A stretch of 64,000 bases of DNA from Streptomyces thermolilacinus SPC6 (lineage in GTDB: Bacteria > Actinomycetota > Actinomycetes > Streptomycetales > Streptomycetaceae): the NCBI RefSeq assembly GCF_000478605.2, contig NZ_ASHX02000001.1, positions 4,045,001-4,109,000 of the forward strand, read 5' to 3'. Within the stretch, counting starts at the first letter, position 1, and every line of letters begins with the position of its first letter. The position numbers and the translations under genes are program-made. Positions 31,259 through 40,212 of the stretch are shown here, piece after piece. The notes below the pieces were generated by a model that worked only from the letters and a program-made list of their open reading frames with translations, did no database searches and was not told where the DNA came from.

Positions 31259-32527
31259 CTACCGCTGCCGTGCCGCGCCCGCGGCCGTGCTCCACGGGAC
31301 GCGCAGGACGTCCGGGGCCGACTCCTCCCACAGCAGCCGGCACGACAGCAGCGCTGCCGCGACGAGCAGCCCGTTGCGGGCCAGCATCAGCAGGCACCCG
31401 ACCGGCGTGACGGCCAGCACCTCCCCGTACAGCAGCGGGTAGGCGAACGAGGTCAGCGCGGCGGCGGGCAACAGCAGCAGGGCGACCGGCCGCTGCGTGG
31501 TGTTCCGGGACGTCAGGCACACCGCCGCCAGCCCCAGCGCCCACACGAGGTACTGGGGGCTGATCACCCGGCTCGTGACCGTCACCAGCAGCACGGCGGC
31601 CAGCGCCGCGTCCAGGGGCGTGGCGTCCGACCAGTGCAGCGACCGCACCCGCCACATCACCAGCCACAGCAGCGCCACCCCGGTGCACACCAGCGACCCG
31701 GTGGCGACCGCCTCCACGGGCGGCCCGGCGAACTCGAACGCCCCGTACCGGAAGACGACCTCCCCGCGCCACCCCACCAGGTGCGCGAGCGACAGCAGCG
31801 TCCCGCCGACCGACTCCACCTGCACGCCCCGGCCGCCCTGGTGCCGCAGGAAGTCCAGGGTGTGCGGGTACGCCACGGCCAGCGCCACCGCACCCACCAG
31901 CGCGGTGACCACCGCCGACCACCAGGACCGCCGCGTGCCGGGCCCCGGCGTCGTACCGGTCAGGGTGAGCAGCGGCCAGCCCTTGGCGAGCGCGCCGAGC
32001 CCCGCCAGTACGCCGCCGAGCCGCGCCCGCCCGGCGCGCAGCGCGAGGAGGGCGGCCACGGCCAGCGCGGTGACCGGCAGGTCGTAGCGGGCGAGCGGGG
32101 TGTGCAGCAGCAAGGGCAGGCCGCCGGTCCAGTACCAGGCGCCGTCCCCGCCGGCGCGCGCCAGGGCGAGGGTCACCGCGAGGTCGGCGAGCAGGGCCAG
32201 CGCGACGAACGCCTGGAAGTACGTGAGGCCCGGCACGCCGCCCGGCGCGAGGATCACCAGGGCGGCGCCGGGCGGGTACTGCCAGGTCGTCTCGTCGGCG
32301 GGCAGGTCGCCGCCCGCGATCCGCTCGTACCAGTGGCGGTAGAGGACGTGGACCTCCTTGCCGACCTCGCCGATGCCGAGCGTGTCGTGGGTCAGCAGCC
32401 ACAGCAGCGCGGCGCGGCTGACCGCCCAGACGGCGAGCAGGGGCAGGAGGTCGGGCCGGTGCCGCTCACGGAAGCGGAGCCGGTCACGGCTGAAGGTCGG
32501 CGGGGCGCTGAGCCGGTGCGTGGTCAT
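31259..32527 (-). CDS. glycosyltransferase 87-like polytopic membrane protein
   Basis: About 422 residues with roughly ten predicted membrane helices. The pattern resembles GT-C glycosyltransferases of the GT87/DUF2029 group, which move mannose or arabinose from polyprenyl-phosphate donors to envelope glycans: an early extracytoplasmic loop with acidic residues (HVLYRHWYERIAGGDLPAD, then WQYPPGAALV), TGGLPLLLHTPLARYDLPVTA, GALAKGWPLL, and SRVISPQYLVWALG. The ATG at 32527 (MTTHRLSAPP) is preferred to 32539. The neighbouring export ABC genes make a role in surface glycans plausible, but the acceptor is unknown. Confidence 0.8.
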   Translation of the reverse strand: MTTHRLSAPPTFSRDRLRFRERHRPDLLPLLAVWAVSRAALLWLLTHDTLGIGEVGKEVHVLYRHWYERIAGGDLPADETTWQYPPGAALVILAPGGVPGLTYFQAFVALALLADLAVTLALARAGGDGAWYWTGGLPLLLHTPLARYDLPVTALAVAALLALRAGRARLGGVLAGLGALAKGWPLLTLTGTTPGPGTRRSWWSAVVTALVGAVALAVAYPHTLDFLRHQGGRGVQVESVGGTLLSLAHLVGWRGEVVFRYGAFEFAGPPVEAVATGSLVCTGVALLWLVMWRVRSLHWSDATPLDAALAAVLLVTVTSRVISPQYLVWALGLAAVCLTSRNTTQRPVALLLLPAAALTSFAYPLLYGEVLAVTPVGCLLMLARNGLLVAAALLSCRLLWEESAPDVLRVPWSTAAGAARQR

Positions 32528-32677
32528 CCCCGCGAACACTAGTGACGCTTTGGGGTGGTTCGCCCGTTGTCTACGGCGTCGGGGTGACGGGTGGCGGGGG
32601 AACGGGCGGCGGGGGTGACGGACAGCGGCTCGGCGGGCGTCGCGTGCCGTGACCGGCGGGCGGCCGGGTCCGGAGGC

Positions 32678-33442
32678 TCAGCGCGTGCCGCGCTCGTACG
32701 CCGTGACCACCTCGTCGGACGGGCCGTCCATCAGGACCCGGCCCGACTCCAGCCAGATCGCCCGGTCGCAGGTCTCCCGGATGGTCGAGTTGCTGTGGCT
32801 GACGAGGAACACCGTGCCCGCCTCGGCGCGCAGTTCGTTGATCCGCTGCTGGCTGCGCTGCCGGAACGCCGCGTCGCCGGTGGCCAGCGCCTCGTCGATG
32901 AGCAGCACGTCGTGGGAGCGGGCGGCGGCGATGGAGAACCGCAGCCGGGCGCCCATCCCGGAGGAGTACGTGCGCATCGGCAGGGACACGAAGTCACCCT
33001 TGTCGTTGATCCCGGAGAACTCCACGATCCGCTCGTACCGCTCCTTCACCTCCGCACGGGTCATGCCCATCGCGAGGCCGCCGAGGACGATGTTCCGTTC
33101 GCCCGTCAGGTCGCCCATCAGCGCGGCGTTGACGCCGAGGAGGCTGGGCTGGCCCTGGGTGTAGACGTGGCCCCGGCTGGGCGGCAGCAGGCCCGCGACG
33201 GCCTTCAGGAGCGTGGACTTGCCGGAGCCGTTGCTGCCGATGAGCCCGATGGCCTCACCCTTGTACGCGGCGAAGCTGACGCCCTTGACGGCGTGCACCG
33301 TACGGGTCGCCGGGGCGGCCCTCCCTCGCGCGAGGACCCTGCCGAGGAGCGAGGTCCCGGCGGGGCGGGCGGACCGCGCGCCCTGCACGGTGTAGGTCAC
33401 GTGGACGTCGTCCACGACGACGGTCGGTACGCGTTCAGCCAC
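32678..33442 (-). CDS. polysaccharide/teichoic-acid-type export ABC transporter, ATP-binding protein
   Basis: A 254-residue ATPase of the TagH/Wzt group. Walker A is GLIGSNGSGKSTLLKAVAGL, the Q-loop region follows, the signature is YSSGMGARLRFS, Walker B is DVLLIDEALATGD, and the switch histidine is in LVSHSNSTI. It lacks the C-terminal carbohydrate-binding extension of some Wzt proteins. The family pairs with a six-helix permease to export lipid-linked glycopolymers. Its start overlaps the permease stop by 8 nt on the minus strand. The exported substrate is not indicated; there are no adjacent polymerase or glycan assembly genes except the GT87-like gene. Confidence 0.9.
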   Translation of the reverse strand: MAERVPTVVVDDVHVTYTVQGARSARPAGTSLLGRVLARGRAAPATRTVHAVKGVSFAAYKGEAIGLIGSNGSGKSTLLKAVAGLLPPSRGHVYTQGQPSLLGVNAALMGDLTGERNIVLGGLAMGMTRAEVKERYERIVEFSGINDKGDFVSLPMRTYSSGMGARLRFSIAAARSHDVLLIDEALATGDAAFRQRSQQRINELRAEAGTVFLVSHSNSTIRETCDRAIWLESGRVLMDGPSDEVVTAYERGTR

Positions 33443-34409
33443 GGCCGTACGTCTCCTCTGCCTGCCAGAACCAGATGAACCCGCCGACGAAGGCGGCCAG
33501 CGCCCAGCCCGCGGCCGCCGCCCACACGTGGGGCGGGAGCTGCGCGGCGGTGAAGCTGTCGATCAGCGCGAAGCGGACCAGGTCGATGTAGAGGGCCGCC
33601 GGGTTGTACTGGAGGGCCAGCTCCACCAGGCGCGGCAGCTGCCGGCCCGCCAGGACGTGCTGGATGCTCCACATCACGCCCGACGCGTACATCCAGGTCC
33701 GCAGCACGAACGGCATCACCTGCGCCACGTCCGGCGTCCGCGCCGCGAGCCGCGCCAGGACGAGCGCCACGCCCGCGTTGAAGAGCGTCTGGAGCACCAG
33801 CGCCGGAACGGCGAGCAGCCAGGACGGGCCCGGCCGCGCGCCGAAGCCGACCAGGATGGCGAGCAGCGCGGCCAGCGAGAACGCCAGCTGCTGGAGCTGC
33901 TGGAGGGCCAGCGCGAGGGGGAGGCTCGCGCGCGGGAAGTGCAGGGCGCGCACCAGGCCGAGGTTGCCGCTGATGGCGCGGGTTCCGGCCGTGATCGTGC
34001 TGGAGGTGAACGTCCAGATGAAGACGCCCGTCACCAGGAACGCCGCGAAGTCGGGGACCTGGTTCCGCGTGTCCATCAGGACGCCGAAGATGAAGTAGTA
34101 CACGGCCGCGTTGAGCAGCGGCGTGGCCACCTGCCACAGCTGCCCCAGCCTGGCCTGGCTGTACTGGGCGGTGAGGCGGGCCGTCGCGAAGGCGGTGATG
34201 AAGTGGCGCCGCGACCACAGCTGCCGCACGTACCGGGGGAGCGGCGGGCGGGCGCCGCTGACGGTCAGCCCGTGGCGCAGGGCGAGGGCCCGCAGGTCCT
34301 CGCCGGGGACCTCGTACGAGGGGGTCGTTCGCGGGCCGGGGGCGGGCGGCCGGGGCGCGACCGGTGGTGGCGCGGCCGGTGGTGGCGCGATGGTGCTCAC
34401 GGGACTCAC
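33435..34409 (-). CDS. polysaccharide-type export ABC transporter permease
   Basis: A 324-residue ABC-2 type permease (TagG/Wzm-like). A Pro/Ala-rich cytoplasmic N-terminus of about 60 residues leads to the amphipathic region LWSRRHFITAFATARLTAQY, then SQARLGQLWQVATPLLNAAVYYFIFG, which is typical of the family, and about six membrane helices. LALQYNPAALYIDLVRFALID is the other conserved block. It starts at GTG 34409; a second GTG at 34400 is possible. It is transcribed with the ATPase downstream and divergent from the TetR gene, suggesting that the regulator controls export. Confidence 0.88.
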   Translation of the reverse strand: MSPVSTIAPPPAAPPPVAPRPPAPGPRTTPSYEVPGEDLRALALRHGLTVSGARPPLPRYVRQLWSRRHFITAFATARLTAQYSQARLGQLWQVATPLLNAAVYYFIFGVLMDTRNQVPDFAAFLVTGVFIWTFTSSTITAGTRAISGNLGLVRALHFPRASLPLALALQQLQQLAFSLAALLAILVGFGARPGPSWLLAVPALVLQTLFNAGVALVLARLAARTPDVAQVMPFVLRTWMYASGVMWSIQHVLAGRQLPRLVELALQYNPAALYIDLVRFALIDSFTAAQLPPHVWAAAAGWALAAFVGGFIWFWQAEETYGRG

Positions 34410-34589
34410 CGGGGCGCTCCCCTTTCGTCGGGATCTCGTGCGATGGCGTCGGGACCGGACGCGCGACAGCGGTCGCGATCCGATGCGACGACGTGGTGGC
34501 GACGACGTGGATGCGACAGCGCGTCGCGATCTGACGCGACCTCGTCGGGACGCATCCGTATCGTCGCTACGTCGAGGTTAGGGCTCTCG

Positions 34590-34617
34590 CACGTTGGAAC
34601 GCAACCGTTCCGTCGTG
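34590..34617. promoter_or_regulatory. palindromic operator candidate between tetR and the export ABC genes
   Basis: An interrupted inverted repeat: CACG, 2 nt, GGAACG, a 4-nt centre, CGTTCC, 2 nt, CGTG. The inner arms (34596-34601 and 34606-34611) are perfect. Size and symmetry fit a TetR dimer site, and it sits 16 bp before the tetR start. Binding is inferred. Confidence 0.55.
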
Positions 34618-34633
34618 ACGAGGGTGCCGCGCT

Positions 34634-35257
34634 ATGATCCCCGGCATGACGCCACCCCCGCCCGGAACCCCCCGCCGCGCCCCCGCCGGAGCCGCCGTGC
34701 TCCGCGAGGACGTGACCGAAGCGATCCGCGCGGCCGTCTTCGAGGAGCTGGCCGCGGTCGGGTTCGCGCGCATGTCCATCGAGGGCATCGCACGGCGGGC
34801 CGGTGTCGGCAAGACCGCCGTCTACCGGCGCTGGAAGTCCAAGCTGTCGCTGGTGCTCGACCTGCTGACCGCGTTCGCCGTCGAGGGCCTGCCCGCCCCC
34901 GCGACCGGCTCGCTGTACGGCGATGTGCGCGCCCTGCTGGAGGTCGCCGCGCACGCGCTGCGCCACCCGGTCGCGTCGCAGGTCATCCCCGACCTGCTGG
35001 TGGAGGCGGCCCGGCACCCGGAGATCACCGAGGCGGTACGGGCGACGCTGCTCGACAGCCAGCGCGGGGTCGTCGCGCAGGTGGTGCGGGACGCGGTCGA
35101 GCGGGGCGAGCTGGCCCGGGGCGCGGACGCGGACCGGGCGCTCGACCTCGTCGTGGGCCCGCTGTACTGGCGGCTGGTGGTCGTACGGGACGCGCGGCTG
35201 CCGGAGGGGTACCTCGACGACCTGGCCCACGCGTCGGTGGCCGCCCTGCGGGCCTGA
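34634..35257 (+). CDS. TetR/AcrR family transcriptional regulator
   Basis: A 207-residue TetR-type repressor. The N-terminal helix-turn-helix domain (about 25-70) has the consensus FARMSIEGIARRAGVGKTAVYRRW, followed by a helical ligand-binding domain with the C-terminal LVVGPLYWRLVV segment typical of TetR_C proteins. The ATG at 34634 follows GAGGGTG; an in-frame ATG at 34646 is an alternative. It is divergent from the export ABC operon across 224 bp that contain an excellent palindrome and many GCGAC/GCGATC runs, so it probably represses itself and the transporter. The ligand is unknown. Confidence 0.92.
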   Translation: MIPGMTPPPPGTPRRAPAGAAVLREDVTEAIRAAVFEELAAVGFARMSIEGIARRAGVGKTAVYRRWKSKLSLVLDLLTAFAVEGLPAPATGSLYGDVRALLEVAAHALRHPVASQVIPDLLVEAARHPEITEAVRATLLDSQRGVVAQVVRDAVERGELARGADADRALDLVVGPLYWRLVVVRDARLPEGYLDDLAHASVAALRA

Positions 35258-35345
35258 GGGACGCGCACGCCCGGGCGGCGCGTACCGTCCTGCGGCCTGC
35301 CGGGCGCGCGCCCGGCACGAGGGGGACACGCCGGCGCGCGCGGGG

Positions 35346-36283
35346 TCAGGGCGCGTACCGTCGTGTCCGCGAGCGCCTCCACGGCCGCGCGGTGGCCCGC
35401 GGCGGCCAGCACCGGGTTCCTGACGCGGTGGTGGTGCTGGGCCGTCGGCCCGAAGCACAGCGCCCAGCCTTGCCCCCCGCCCGGCCGCGCCCCCGCGCCC
35501 GGCCGCGCCCCCGCGCCCGGCCGCGTCGTCCACGTCGGCGGCGGCCCGGACACCTCACGCGGACCGGCCGTGAGGACCGTCCACGCGGGCGTCAGGTCGC
35601 ACGCCGGGTCCTCCACGCCGAGCCCACCGAAGTCGATCACGGCCGTGAGGGTGCCGTCCCGCCGAGCAGGTTGCCCGGCAGCAGGTCGCCGTGGAGCCAC
35701 ACCGGGTCGCCCTCCCGCGGCGGGAGCCGCAGCACCGCCTCCCACGCCGCGGTGGCGGCGTCCCCGTCGCGGTGCCGTCCGCGTCGAGGTCCCGGATCGC
35801 GGCGCGCGCGTCCGCGTCGCGGCCACGGACCGGGCCACCCCGGAACGACGGCGGGCCGCCCGTCGCGCCGACGCCACGCAGCGCCCGTACGAACCCGCCC
35901 AGCGACTCGGCGCGCCCTCCAGGCCGGTGGGCGGCTCGTCGTACGCGTCGGCGCCGTCCAGCCGGCGCAGCACCGACCAGGGCGGCGGGAAGCCCTCGCC
36001 CGGCTCGCCCCGGCCGACCGGCACCGGAGCGGCGAGCGGCAGGTGCGGCACCAGACGCGGCAGCCGGCGCTGCTCCTTGGCGACCCTGCCGGGCGGCGCC
36101 CCGGACGCGCGGCAGCCGCACCACGAGGACGTCGCCGAGCCGGTACATGGCGTTGTCCGTACCGGCGGACGGCACCCTGGTGACGGGCAGGTCCGCCCAG
36201 CGCGGGAACCGCGCGGCGATCAGGCGGCCCACCAGGTCGGCGTCGATGTCCAGTTCGTCGTCGTGCGTCCCGGGCCCGGGCAC
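35346..36283 (-). pseudogene. aminoglycoside phosphotransferase family protein, frameshifted
   Basis: Pieces of an APH-family kinase of about 300 residues can be read in order but in different frames. They are DDELDIDADLVGRLIAARF, the nucleotide-loop region SAGTDNAMYRLGD, RGEPGEGFPPPWSV, SLGGFVRALRGV, the catalytic loop VWLHGDLLPGNLL, the metal-binding segment VIDFGGLGVEDPACDL and the C-terminal GWALCFGPTAQHHHRV. At least four single-base indels are needed, near 36092 (extra G after GCCCGGCAG), 35912, 35778 and 35657. An 18-bp tandem repeat near 35480-35526 (reading AAGRGG units) adds more. Neighbouring genes on both sides are intact, so decay is more likely than poor sequence. No product is expected. 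The original substrate is unknown, and an antibiotic role should not be assumed. Confidence 0.8.
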
Positions 36284-36366
36284 GGTGGGGGAGCCCGGTC
36301 AGCCGTACGCCGCCGCTCCACGGGCTTCCCCGGCCGGTACGCCCCCCACCTCCCGTACGGGCGGGG

Positions 36367-37326
36367 CTACTTCACCGCGCCCGCCATCACCCCCGACACG
36401 AATTGCCGCTGGAACGCGAAGAACACCGCCAGCGGCACCACCATCGACACGAACGCGCCCGGCGCCAGCACGTCGATGTTGTTGCCGAACTGGCGGACCT
36501 GCTGCTGGAGCGCCACCGTGATCGGCGGGGAGTCCGAGTCGGCGAAGATCAGCGCGACCAGCATGTCGTTCCACACCCACAGGAACTGGAAGATGCCGAG
36601 CGAGGCGATGGCCGGACCGCCCAGCGGCAGCACCACGCGCGCGAAGAGCCGGATCTCGCCCGCCCCGTCGAGGCGGGCCGCCTCCAGCAGTTCGCGCGGG
36701 ATCTCCGCGAAGAAGTTGCGCAGCAGGAAGATCGCGAACGGCAGACCGAACGCCGTGTGGAACAGGACCACGCCCAGCGTCGTCTCGAACACGCCGATCT
36801 CCCCGAACAGCTTCGACACGGGGACGAGCGCCACCTGCACGGGCACCACCAGCAGTCCCACCACGGCGAGGAACCACCAGTCCCGGCCCGGGAACTCCAT
36901 CCACGCGAACGCGTATCCGGCGAGGGAGCCGATCACGACGACGAGCAGCGTCGCCGGGACGGTGATCAGGACCGTGGACAGCAGCGAGTCGGTGATCGTG
37001 TCGTTGCGGAGGATCGCCGCGTAGTTGTCGGCCGTCAGCTGCGCGGGCGCGGTGAACACCGTCCACCAGCCGCTCCCGCTGATGTCGGACGGCGACCGCA
37101 GCGACGACAGCAGCAGCCCCGCCGTGGGCATCAGCCAGAACAGCGCGACCAGGACGAGGAACACCCGCACCACGCCCCCGCCGAGCCGCGCCACCGCCCG
37201 CGCCGCCCACGAGCCGCGGGACGGCGGGGAGGCAGAGGAGCCACCGGAGGCCCGGGAGCTCTGCGAGCCCCGGGAAGCCGGGGAGCGGGGGGAGTCCGGC
37301 GCGGCCGGTCCGGTACGAGACGTCAT
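36367..37326 (-). CDS. carbohydrate ABC transporter permease (MalG type)
   Basis: About 319 residues of the inner-membrane permease family MalG/UgpE. A Ser/Pro/Arg-rich N-terminus precedes six helices. The EAA loop that docks the ATPase is IPRELLEAARLDGAGEIRLFARVVLPL, here split as PRELLEAARLDGAGEIR then LFARVVLPLGGP. The C-terminus AFFAFQRQFVSGVMAGAVK-like ending (FVSGVMAGAVK) is typical. The ATG at 37326 overlaps the MalF stop (ATGA), so the two are translationally coupled. No ATPase gene is adjacent; in Streptomyces the shared ATPase MsiK serves many such importers. Confidence 0.93.
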   Translation of the reverse strand: MTSRTGPAAPDSPRSPASRGSQSSRASGGSSASPPSRGSWAARAVARLGGGVVRVFLVLVALFWLMPTAGLLLSSLRSPSDISGSGWWTVFTAPAQLTADNYAAILRNDTITDSLLSTVLITVPATLLVVVIGSLAGYAFAWMEFPGRDWWFLAVVGLLVVPVQVALVPVSKLFGEIGVFETTLGVVLFHTAFGLPFAIFLLRNFFAEIPRELLEAARLDGAGEIRLFARVVLPLGGPAIASLGIFQFLWVWNDMLVALIFADSDSPPITVALQQQVRQFGNNIDVLAPGAFVSMVVPLAVFFAFQRQFVSGVMAGAVK

Positions 37327-38675
37327 CGCCGCGACTCCCTCCGTATGCGCCGGATGTTGAAGAACATCACCGGTATCACCAGCAACAGCAGCAGCACGGA
37401 GATCGCGCTGCCCACGCCCAGGTGGGCGTCCGTGCCGAACGACGACCGGTACAGCTGGAGCGCCAGGACGTTCGCGTCGTCCTGCACCGACCCCGGCGCG
37501 ATGATGAACACCAGGTCGAAGATCTTCAGCACGTTGATCATCAGCGTGACCAGCACCACCGCCAGCACCGGCGCGAGCAGCGGCACCGTCACGCGGCGGA
37601 ACACCTGCCACTCGTTGGCGCCGTCCACGCGCGCGGCCTCCAGCAGTTCGCGCGGCAGACCGGCGAGCCCCGCCGCGATGAGGACCATCGCGAAGCCCGC
37701 CCACATCCAGATGTAGCTGCCGATCACCGCGGGCGTGACCAGCGTGGGGCCGAGCCAGTCCACGCCGTTGTACGGCTCCCGGAAGTTCGACTCCGGCAGC
37801 CGCAGCAGCGCCCCGTCCGCCGACGCGGGCAGGGTGAACGAGCCGTCCGCCGCCGCCGTGGCCGAGGCGACGACCCGCCCGTCCTTCACCGCCTCGATCC
37901 GCAGCCCCTTCAGGCCCAGCTCCTTGGCGTCGACGGTGTTGGGCGTGCCGCCGCCGCCCTTGGTGAAGTCCAGCCACGCCGTGCCGGTCACCGTCCCGGG
38001 CTCCGGGCGCGGAGGCGCGGCCGGGCGGGCGTCGCCGGGCATCTTGGCGGGGGCCACGCCGACGAGCGGCAGCAGCGCCGGGGTTCCGGCCCGTACCGGC
38101 TCCTTCGTCTCGTACGCGCCCTTGCCCGCGGGCTTCAGCGGGTGCACCGGCAGGGGGCGGGCCTTGGGGTACCCGGAGGACTCGGCGAACGTGTCGTGGA
38201 CGCCCACCCACACGGCGTTCGCCACGCCCCGGTCGGGGTCCTGCTCGTACACGAGCCGGAAGATGATCCCGGCGGCGAGCATGGAGATCGCCATCGGCAT
38301 GAAGACGACCAGCTTGAACGCCGTGCCCCAGCGGACCCGTTCGGTCAGCACGGCGAAGATCAGCCCCAGCGCGGTGGCCAGCGTCGGGGCCACGACGACC
38401 CAGAGCGCGTTGTTCCGCACCGCTGTCAGGATCGTGTCGTCGGTGAAGATCTCCACGTAGTTGTCCAGGCCGGCGAAGCCCGTGCCGGCCCGGTCGAAGA
38501 ACGACCGCTGGACGGAGTACCCGATCGGGTACACGACGAGCGCGCCCAGCAGCACCAGCGCGGGCAGCAGGAACGCCCCGGCGACCAGCCCGCGCGTGCC
38601 CGTCACCCGTCTGCGGGTGGCCGCCCGGTGCGTCCGCCGGTGCCGCTGCTGCCGTGTCGGGGGAGCGGCTGCCAC
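37323..38675 (-). CDS. carbohydrate ABC transporter permease (MalF type) with inserted domain
   Basis: A 450-residue permease, far longer than the usual ~300. Helices 1-3 lie within about 25-145, and the EAA loop LPRELLEAARVDGANEWQ lies near 340-357. Between them, about residues 165-300 form an extracytoplasmic insertion with a Pro-rich lead, then AWLDFTKGGGGTPN, GLKGLRIEAVKDGRVV and AAADGSFTLPASADGALLRL. That second part reads like a small beta-sandwich of the carboxypeptidase-regulatory type. E. coli MalF also carries a large periplasmic loop that touches the binding protein, but at a different position, so an analogous contact role is only a guess. It starts 5 nt after the binding-protein stop. 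Confidence 0.9.
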   Translation of the reverse strand: MAAAPPTRQQRHRRTHRAATRRRVTGTRGLVAGAFLLPALVLLGALVVYPIGYSVQRSFFDRAGTGFAGLDNYVEIFTDDTILTAVRNNALWVVVAPTLATALGLIFAVLTERVRWGTAFKLVVFMPMAISMLAAGIIFRLVYEQDPDRGVANAVWVGVHDTFAESSGYPKARPLPVHPLKPAGKGAYETKEPVRAGTPALLPLVGVAPAKMPGDARPAAPPRPEPGTVTGTAWLDFTKGGGGTPNTVDAKELGLKGLRIEAVKDGRVVASATAAADGSFTLPASADGALLRLPESNFREPYNGVDWLGPTLVTPAVIGSYIWMWAGFAMVLIAAGLAGLPRELLEAARVDGANEWQVFRRVTVPLLAPVLAVVLVTLMINVLKIFDLVFIIAPGSVQDDANVLALQLYRSSFGTDAHLGVGSAISVLLLLLVIPVMFFNIRRIRRESRR

Positions 38676-38679
38676 GGCG

Positions 38680-40065
38680 TCAGCCCCCGTTCTGGTACGC
38701 CTTGGCCGCGTCCGCCTCCAGGCGCGCCTGCGTCCCCGCGATGTCCTTCGGGTTCTTCAGGAAGTCCTGGAGGGCCTTCCACTCGCCCTTGCCGGGCGTG
38801 CCGCCGAACGACTGCGGCATCTGGTCCGACATGTCGAAGCGGAAGTCGTCACCGGCGGCGATCAGTGCCTTCGCGATGCCGCGCTGCACGTCGTTCGGGT
38901 ACGCGGCCGGGTCCAGCGACTTGTTGGGCGAGAGGAACCCGCCCTCCGCCGCCCAGATCGCCGCCGCGTCCGGCGACGCGAGGAACGTCAGCAGCGCCTG
39001 CGAGGCGGGCTTGTCCGTCAGCGCCACGGCCACGTCCCCGCCGGTCACCACGGGCGGCTCACCGCCGTCCACCGCGGGGAACGGGAACACCTTCGCGTCC
39101 GTACCGATCTTCGCCTCGGTCTGCGCGATGTTGATCGACACGAAGTCGCCCTCGAAGACCATCGCCGCCTTCGGCTGGTCGCCGCCCGTGAACGTCTGCG
39201 TCACCGATGTCGGGAACTCCGTCTGGAGCGCCCCGGCCGCGCCGCCCGCGATCAGGTTCGGCTTGCCGAACAGCTCGGCGAGCGTCGTGAGGGCCCGCTT
39301 CACCGAGGGATCGGTCCACTTGATCTCGTGCTTCGCCAGCTGGTCGTACTTCTCGGGCCCTGCCTGCGACAGATAGACGTTCTCGAACCAGTCCGTCAGC
39401 GTCCACCCGTCGGCGCCGCCGATGGACATGGGCGTGACGCCGGACGCGGAGACCGTCTCGGCGGTGGCCATCAGCTCTTTCCACGTCTTCGGCTCGGTCG
39501 CGCCCGCGTTCTCGAAGACGGCGGCGTTGTACCAGATCAGCGACTTGTTGGCGGTCTTGAAGTACACGCCGTACTGCGTGCCGTTCACCGAGCCGAGGTC
39601 CTGCCAGCCCTGGGAGTAGTTCTTCGCCAGCTGCGCCTTCGTCTCGGCGTTCGCCGGTTTCGCCCACTTCCGCTCCACGGCCTGCTGGAGCGCGCCGACC
39701 TGCTGGAGCATCGCCACGTCGGGCGGCGAACCACCGGCGATCTTCGTGCCGATGTAGTTGAGCATCGCGTCCTGCGTCGGCACGTACGAGACGCGCGCCC
39801 CGGTGCGCTTCTCGAACTCCTTCAGGACCTTGGTGAACGCCTCCTGCTCCGGCCCCGTCCACACGGCGACGACCTGGAGCTGCTGGCCGTCCAGCTTCGG
39901 TAGCCGGACGGTCGGCGCGGTGTCCTTGCCGGTCGCCTTGCCACCGGACCCGCCGGAACCGTCGCCGCCGCTGCCGCCGTCACCGCAGGCGGAGAGGGTG
40001 AGCGCCAGGGCCCCGATGGCCGCGAAGGCCACGACGGTCCGGCGTTTGCGTGGAGTTGCCCGCAT
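38680..40065 (-). CDS. extracellular sugar-binding lipoprotein (ABC transporter)
   Basis: About 461 residues. The signal peptide MRATPRKRR with a hydrophobic core ends in lipobox LSAC, with Cys27 as the lipid anchor, followed by a Gly/Ser/Asp-rich tether (GDGGSGGDGSGGSGGK). The mature part is a family 1 solute-binding protein: VVAVWTGPEQEAFTKVLKEFEKRTG, GGSPPDVAMLQQVGALQQ, and the YGVYFKTANKSLIWYNAAVF motif typical of oligosaccharide binders. A GTG directly before the ATG (40068) is an alternative start. It heads the three-gene minus-strand operon with the two permeases. The sugar cannot be named. Confidence 0.93.
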   Translation of the reverse strand: MRATPRKRRTVVAFAAIGALALTLSACGDGGSGGDGSGGSGGKATGKDTAPTVRLPKLDGQQLQVVAVWTGPEQEAFTKVLKEFEKRTGARVSYVPTQDAMLNYIGTKIAGGSPPDVAMLQQVGALQQAVERKWAKPANAETKAQLAKNYSQGWQDLGSVNGTQYGVYFKTANKSLIWYNAAVFENAGATEPKTWKELMATAETVSASGVTPMSIGGADGWTLTDWFENVYLSQAGPEKYDQLAKHEIKWTDPSVKRALTTLAELFGKPNLIAGGAAGALQTEFPTSVTQTFTGGDQPKAAMVFEGDFVSINIAQTEAKIGTDAKVFPFPAVDGGEPPVVTGGDVAVALTDKPASQALLTFLASPDAAAIWAAEGGFLSPNKSLDPAAYPNDVQRGIAKALIAAGDDFRFDMSDQMPQSFGGTPGKGEWKALQDFLKNPKDIAGTQARLEADAAKAYQNGG

Positions 40066-40133
40066 CACTGCCCCGTTTCTCCCGTGTGCGTCGTCCCTGT
40101 TCGTCTGTCCCTGTCGTCTGTCCCTTTCGCTCT

Positions 40134-40162
40134 GGTCTACGCCGCGTTCCGGAGGGCCGCAA
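40134..40162 (-). promoter_or_regulatory. candidate housekeeping promoter for the sugar ABC operon
   Basis: Read on the minus strand, TTGCGG (40162-40157) is followed by a 17-nt spacer and TAGACC (40139-40134). This is a good match to Streptomyces vegetative promoters and predicts a leader of about 60 nt before the binding-protein gene. Confidence 0.45.
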
Positions 40163-40212
40163 TACCGCCTTCCGCCTCTACTCCCCGATCGTGATGGCCT
40201 CGTGACGTCCCG

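Noticed and set aside
26049..32402. Open frame of 2117 codons on the minus strand opposite gdh
   Set aside because: It is antisense to a clearly conserved enzyme, has Val/Asp/Arg/Gly composition typical of high-GC third-position shadows, and contains no recognisable domain.
35346..36283. Functional antibiotic-resistance phosphotransferase
   Set aside because: Multiple frameshifts break the gene, and APH-fold proteins include many kinases unrelated to antibiotics.
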